Assembly (NCBI RefSeq): GCF_021155765.1
Contig: NC_060116.1
Span: 17,752,657 to 17,816,656 of the forward strand
Reading direction: 5' to 3'
DNA from: Diprion similis
Taxonomy: Eukaryota > Arthropoda > Insecta > Hymenoptera > Diprionidae
Length of the DNA stretch: 64,000 nt
Positions 61,345 to 64,000 of this stretch are shown piece by piece. Under the pieces are notes generated by a model. The model saw only the letters and a program-made list of their open reading frames with translations. It had not been told where the DNA came from and searched no databases. The first letter of the stretch is position 1; every line of letters starts with the position of its first letter. Position numbers and translations under genes: made by a program.

Positions 61345-61522
61345 CGGTCAGGTTTAGGTCAGGTTTAGGTCAGGTTTAGGTCAGGTATAGGTCAGGTATA
61401 GGTCAGGTTTAGGTCAGGTTTAGGTCAGGTTTAGGTCAGGTTTGGGTCAGGTTTGGGTCAGGTTTCGGTCAGGTTTCGGTTAGGTTAGGTTAGGTTAGGT
61501 TAGGTTAGGTTAGGTTAGGTTA
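61345..61522 (+). repeat. Interstitial telomere-like array, 11-bp TTTAGGTCAGG grading into TTAGG
   Basis: From about 61348 to 61478 the period is 11 bp (TTTAGG plus TCAGG) with variants TATAGG, TTTGGG and TTTCGG. From 61479 it becomes pure TTAGG for about eight units. Orientation is the same as the terminal telomere. It is about 2.2 kb inside the terminal array. Confidence 0.9.
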
Positions 61523-61631
61523 TAGCCATGACCACCGGTCGACTTCCGGTTTTTGAGTGAACTTTTTCGGATTTTTTCCGCTCTTTCCAATGCCGCTAAT
61601 TATTCCAAAATCTACCGGGCCGTTTTTGAGA

Positions 61632-62190
61632 TTTTGAGGGGGGGGGGGGGGGCAAAAATGGGGGGCGGCGAGGGGGGGTGGGTGGGTCGGGTGCAGGATC
61701 CCCCCGCCCGTTATGTCCCCCACGGCCCCCTCCCCCCTCCCCCATTTGACCCCCCCGGGGGGGGTGGGGGGGGGGAACGGTTGCTGGACCCATTTGGTCC
61801 TGGCATGAACTTTTCAGCCCTTGATTTATCGAAAAAAATGAGCCCCTAACCAACCCTCTCCGTAGCTTGGTTCAAAAGATAGGCGTTTTTCGAAAAATAT
61901 CACCCACCTAACCTGACCCGACCCAACTCAAAAAGTGATGGTCGGACGCATAAAAGTTCTGCGCACCCGTTTCCGATGTCAGACTGACACCCCCCCTCAA
62001 AACCCCCCCCGCGGGGGGCGTGGGGGGGGAACCGTCGCTGGACCTAATTGGTCCAGACATGAACTTGGTAGAGCTTGATTTATCGAACAAAACGAGCCCT
62101 CAACGAACCCTCTCCGTAGAACGGTTCAGGAGATATGAATTTTTGAAAATTATTTTGCACCTAACCTAACCTATGTCGGAAACAACGGAA
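61632..62190. repeat. Duplicated G-tract subtelomeric unit (~300 bp, two copies)
   Basis: Both copies have long G/C homopolymer blocks (61638-61780 and 61987-62030), then GCTGGACC--TTGGTCC, CATGAACTT, CTTGATTTATCGAA, GAGCCC and AACC-ACCCTCTCCGTAG, ending with a short CACCTAACCT block, that is, telomere repeats in reverse orientation. The G-runs can form quadruplexes on one strand. Confidence 0.8.
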
Positions 62191-62225
62191 ATTTTCTAAG
62201 TTTTTTTTCGAAATTTTCGTCACAC

Positions 62226-62640
62226 AGAAACTTGTTTTTTAGGCGTTTCAAACGATTCTGAGCCGATCTGTACCTATTTCGCGGGAACTTTTTTTTTTTT
62301 TTTTGAACGCACAACCCCAAAAACTTTGAAATTTTTCGAATTTTGAAAAAAAAAAATGTTACCCAGAGACTTGTTTTCTACGCGTTTCGAACGATTCTGA
62401 GCCGATCTGTACCTATTTGGCGGGTACTTTTTTTTTTTTTTTTTGAACGCACGACCCAAAAAACTTTGAAATTTATCGAATTTCGAAAAAAAAATTAGTC
62501 ACCCAGAGACTTGTTTTCTGGGCGTTTTGGACGATTCTGAGCCGATCGGTACCTATTTGTCGGGAACTTTTTTTTTTTTTTTTCCTAATTCCACCGCCCA
62601 ACTCAAAAACTTCAAAATCGCCCCGGAAAATTCCGAAAAA
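62226..62640 (+). repeat. ~140-bp tandem repeat, three copies
   Basis: CGATTCTGAGCCGATC recurs at about 62253, 62392 and 62532 (spacing 139-140). Each unit also holds ACTTGTTTT-TAGGCGTTT-type text, TACCTATTT--CGGG, a T-tract of 15-18 and AAAACTT-GAAAT. Confidence 0.85.
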
Positions 62641-62865
62641 ATTCCAGTGAACCAGTGCGGTCATCGCGGTGAAAAAACCTCCTCAGAAGCATGTCGCTAA
62701 ATCTCACGGTTCGGATTTTACAGCCGGCGTTTCCGCTTTCCCGGCGACCGACTTCCGATTCGACACCACCATCGCGTTTAGATGGCCATAATCAAGCGGG
62801 GACCCGCGGTAATTCAAATTTCAAGTCGATCGGATCGATTTCAGAAAAGTTAGGACAAGTTCGGC

Positions 62866-63456
62866 CCTCCGAGACATTGGATTCCGGACGGTTGGAATAT
62901 GTTCGGCTTCCGGATTCTACGGCGGCCGAGAGGTTAGGAAGGGTTCGGCTCCCCGAAACCACAACACACACGGGGGCACGAACAACGCGAAAGGTGGTCG
63001 CGGCACCCGGAAGGTTGGAATAAGTTCGGCTTCCGGATTCTACGGCGGCCGAGAGGTTAGGAAGGGTTCGGCTCCCCGAAACCACAACACACACGGGGGT
63101 ACGAACAACGCGAAAGGTGGTCGCGGCACCCGGAAGGTTGGAATAAGTTCGGCTTCCGGATTCTACGGCGGCCGAGAGGTTAGGAAGGGTTCGGCTCCCC
63201 GAAACCACAACACACACGGGGGTACGAACAACGCGAAAGGTGGTCGCGGCACCCGGAAGGTTGGAATAAGTTCGGCTTCCGGATTCTACGGCGGCCGAGA
63301 GGTTAGGAAGGGTTCGGCTCCCCGAAACCACAACACACACGGGGGTACGAACAACGCGAAAGGTGGTCGCGGCACCCGGAAGGTTGGAATAAGTTCGGCT
63401 TCCGGATTCTACGGCGGCCGAGAGGTTAGGAAGGGTTCGGCTCCCCGAAACTACAA
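62866..63456 (+). repeat. 123-bp tandem satellite, about five copies
   Basis: GGTTGGAATAAGTTCGGCTT begins at 63013, 63136, 63259 and 63382 (exact period 123) after a diverged first copy at 62889. Copies 2-5 are nearly identical. Because 123 is a multiple of three, the minus strand stays open for 182 codons, which is not evidence of a protein. Confidence 0.92.
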
Positions 63457-63720
63457 TGCATATCTATAGTTCCAAAACCGTACACTTTTCAGGGGTACTT
63501 GATATCAAGTTTTTTGACCGCGACAGCTTGCCCAATTTTTCAGAATTTTCTCAGATTTTTTCACTGATATTTTAAAATTTTTGGAACAGGTACAAAATAA
63601 AGAAAACGTCTTCGAAAGTTACCCTGGGTCGTCTCAGAATCGCCCGAAACGCCTAGAAAACACTTCTCCCCGTGACGAAAATTTCGAAAAAAAACTTTGA
63701 AAATTTTCGAAGCTCCAGAG
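63457..63720. repeat. Telomere-proximal spacer with an inverted copy of the 140-bp unit
   Basis: CTCAGAATCG-CCGAAACGCC at about 63637-63656 is the reverse complement of the GGCGTTTCGAACGATTCTGAG portion of the 140-bp repeat, followed by TAGAAAACA and CGAAAATTTCG. It joins directly to the telomere array. Confidence 0.7.
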
Positions 63721-64000
63721 TAGGTTAGGTTAGGTTAGGTTAGGTTAGGTTAGGTTAGGTTAGGTTAGGTTAGGTTAGGTTAGGTTAGGTTAGGTTAGGT
63801 TAGGTTAGGTTAGGTTAGGTTAGGTTAGGTTAGGTTAGGTTAGGTTAGGTTAGGTTAGGTTAGGTTAGGTTAGGTTAGGTTAGGTTAGGTTAGGTTAGGT
63901 TAGGTTAGGTTAGGTTAGGTTAGGTTAGGTTAGGTTAGGTTAGGTTAGGTTAGGTTAGGTTAGGTTAGGTTAGGTTAGGTTAGGTTAGGTTAGGTTAGGT
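63721..64000 (+). repeat. Telomere, (TTAGG)56
   Basis: 280 bases of perfect TTAGG repeat run to the window edge. The G-rich strand reads 5'->3' toward the end, as at a right chromosome terminus. TTAGG is the ancestral arthropod telomerase product. The array abuts subtelomeric satellite with no intervening retrotransposon. Confidence 0.97.

Noticed and set aside
61553-61853. Gly/Pro-rich frames on both strands
   Set aside because: Products of G/C homopolymer blocks in a subtelomeric repeat.
62792-63340. 182-codon minus-strand open frame with a repeated VVSGSRTLPNLSAAVE unit
   Set aside because: It is the translation of the 123-bp satellite; the period is divisible by three, so one frame stays open automatically.
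62866-63456. Regular repeats resembling a CRISPR array
   Set aside because: There is no spacer diversity, the whole 123-bp unit repeats, and the genome is eukaryotic subtelomere.

Overview
The window is the right-hand end of an arthropod chromosome, most likely an insect. The last 280 bases are an uninterrupted TTAGG array with the G-rich strand running toward the window end, the ancestral arthropod telomere repeat in its normal terminal orientation. The body is AT-rich, with GT-AG introns (plus two GC-AG introns), many small foldback elements and eukaryotic orthologs throughout. Hymenoptera, perhaps a sawfly, is a guess only. Exon coordinates below were built by hand from splice signals, reading frame and remembered family motifs. 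For seven of the eight genes the exon lengths sum to a multiple of three with consistent phases; the end of MEIOC is unresolved.

Layout: (1) 1-5019, MEIOC-like gene, minus, with a dead LINE in one intron and an unclear 3' end. (2) 5020-11815, gene-free with a 515-bp foldback element. (3) 11816-21234, USP8 deubiquitinase, minus, 11 coding exons. (4) 23034-29135, RalBP1/RLIP, plus, with Lys in place of the RhoGAP arginine finger. (5) 29698-34402, NOC3L, minus, with a 6-nt first coding exon. (6) 35909-37156, LYAR, plus. (7) 37595-39153, NSE4 (SMC5/6 complex), minus. (8) 40308-43835, PRPF3 (U4/U6 snRNP), plus. (9) 46218-55832, an animal haem-peroxidase-family gene, plus, that has lost both haem-site histidines. 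(10) 57165-57912, a decayed spliced PIF/Harbinger transposase gene. (11) about 58900-63720, GC-richer subtelomeric repeats. (12) 63721-64000, telomere.

Three gene pairs are head-to-head (USP8/RALBP1, NOC3L/LYAR, NSE4/PRPF3). Two of these shared promoter regions, plus the subtelomere, carry the same roughly 30-40-bp motif (GTGACGTC followed by ACTCC-CGAAAATTCCC). The NOC3L/LYAR interval instead holds a hAT-type MITE with an intact 8-bp target duplication. The housekeeping genes share no single pathway: they cover nucleolar ribosome assembly (NOC3L, LYAR), splicing (PRPF3), genome maintenance (NSE4), endosomal sorting and Ral signalling (USP8, RalBP1) and germline RNA control (MEIOC).

The most notable items are the predicted pseudo-peroxidase, the RalBP1 arginine-finger substitution, the dispersed promoter motif, and the layered subtelomere, in which an 11-bp TTTAGG+TCAGG array grades into TTAGG.
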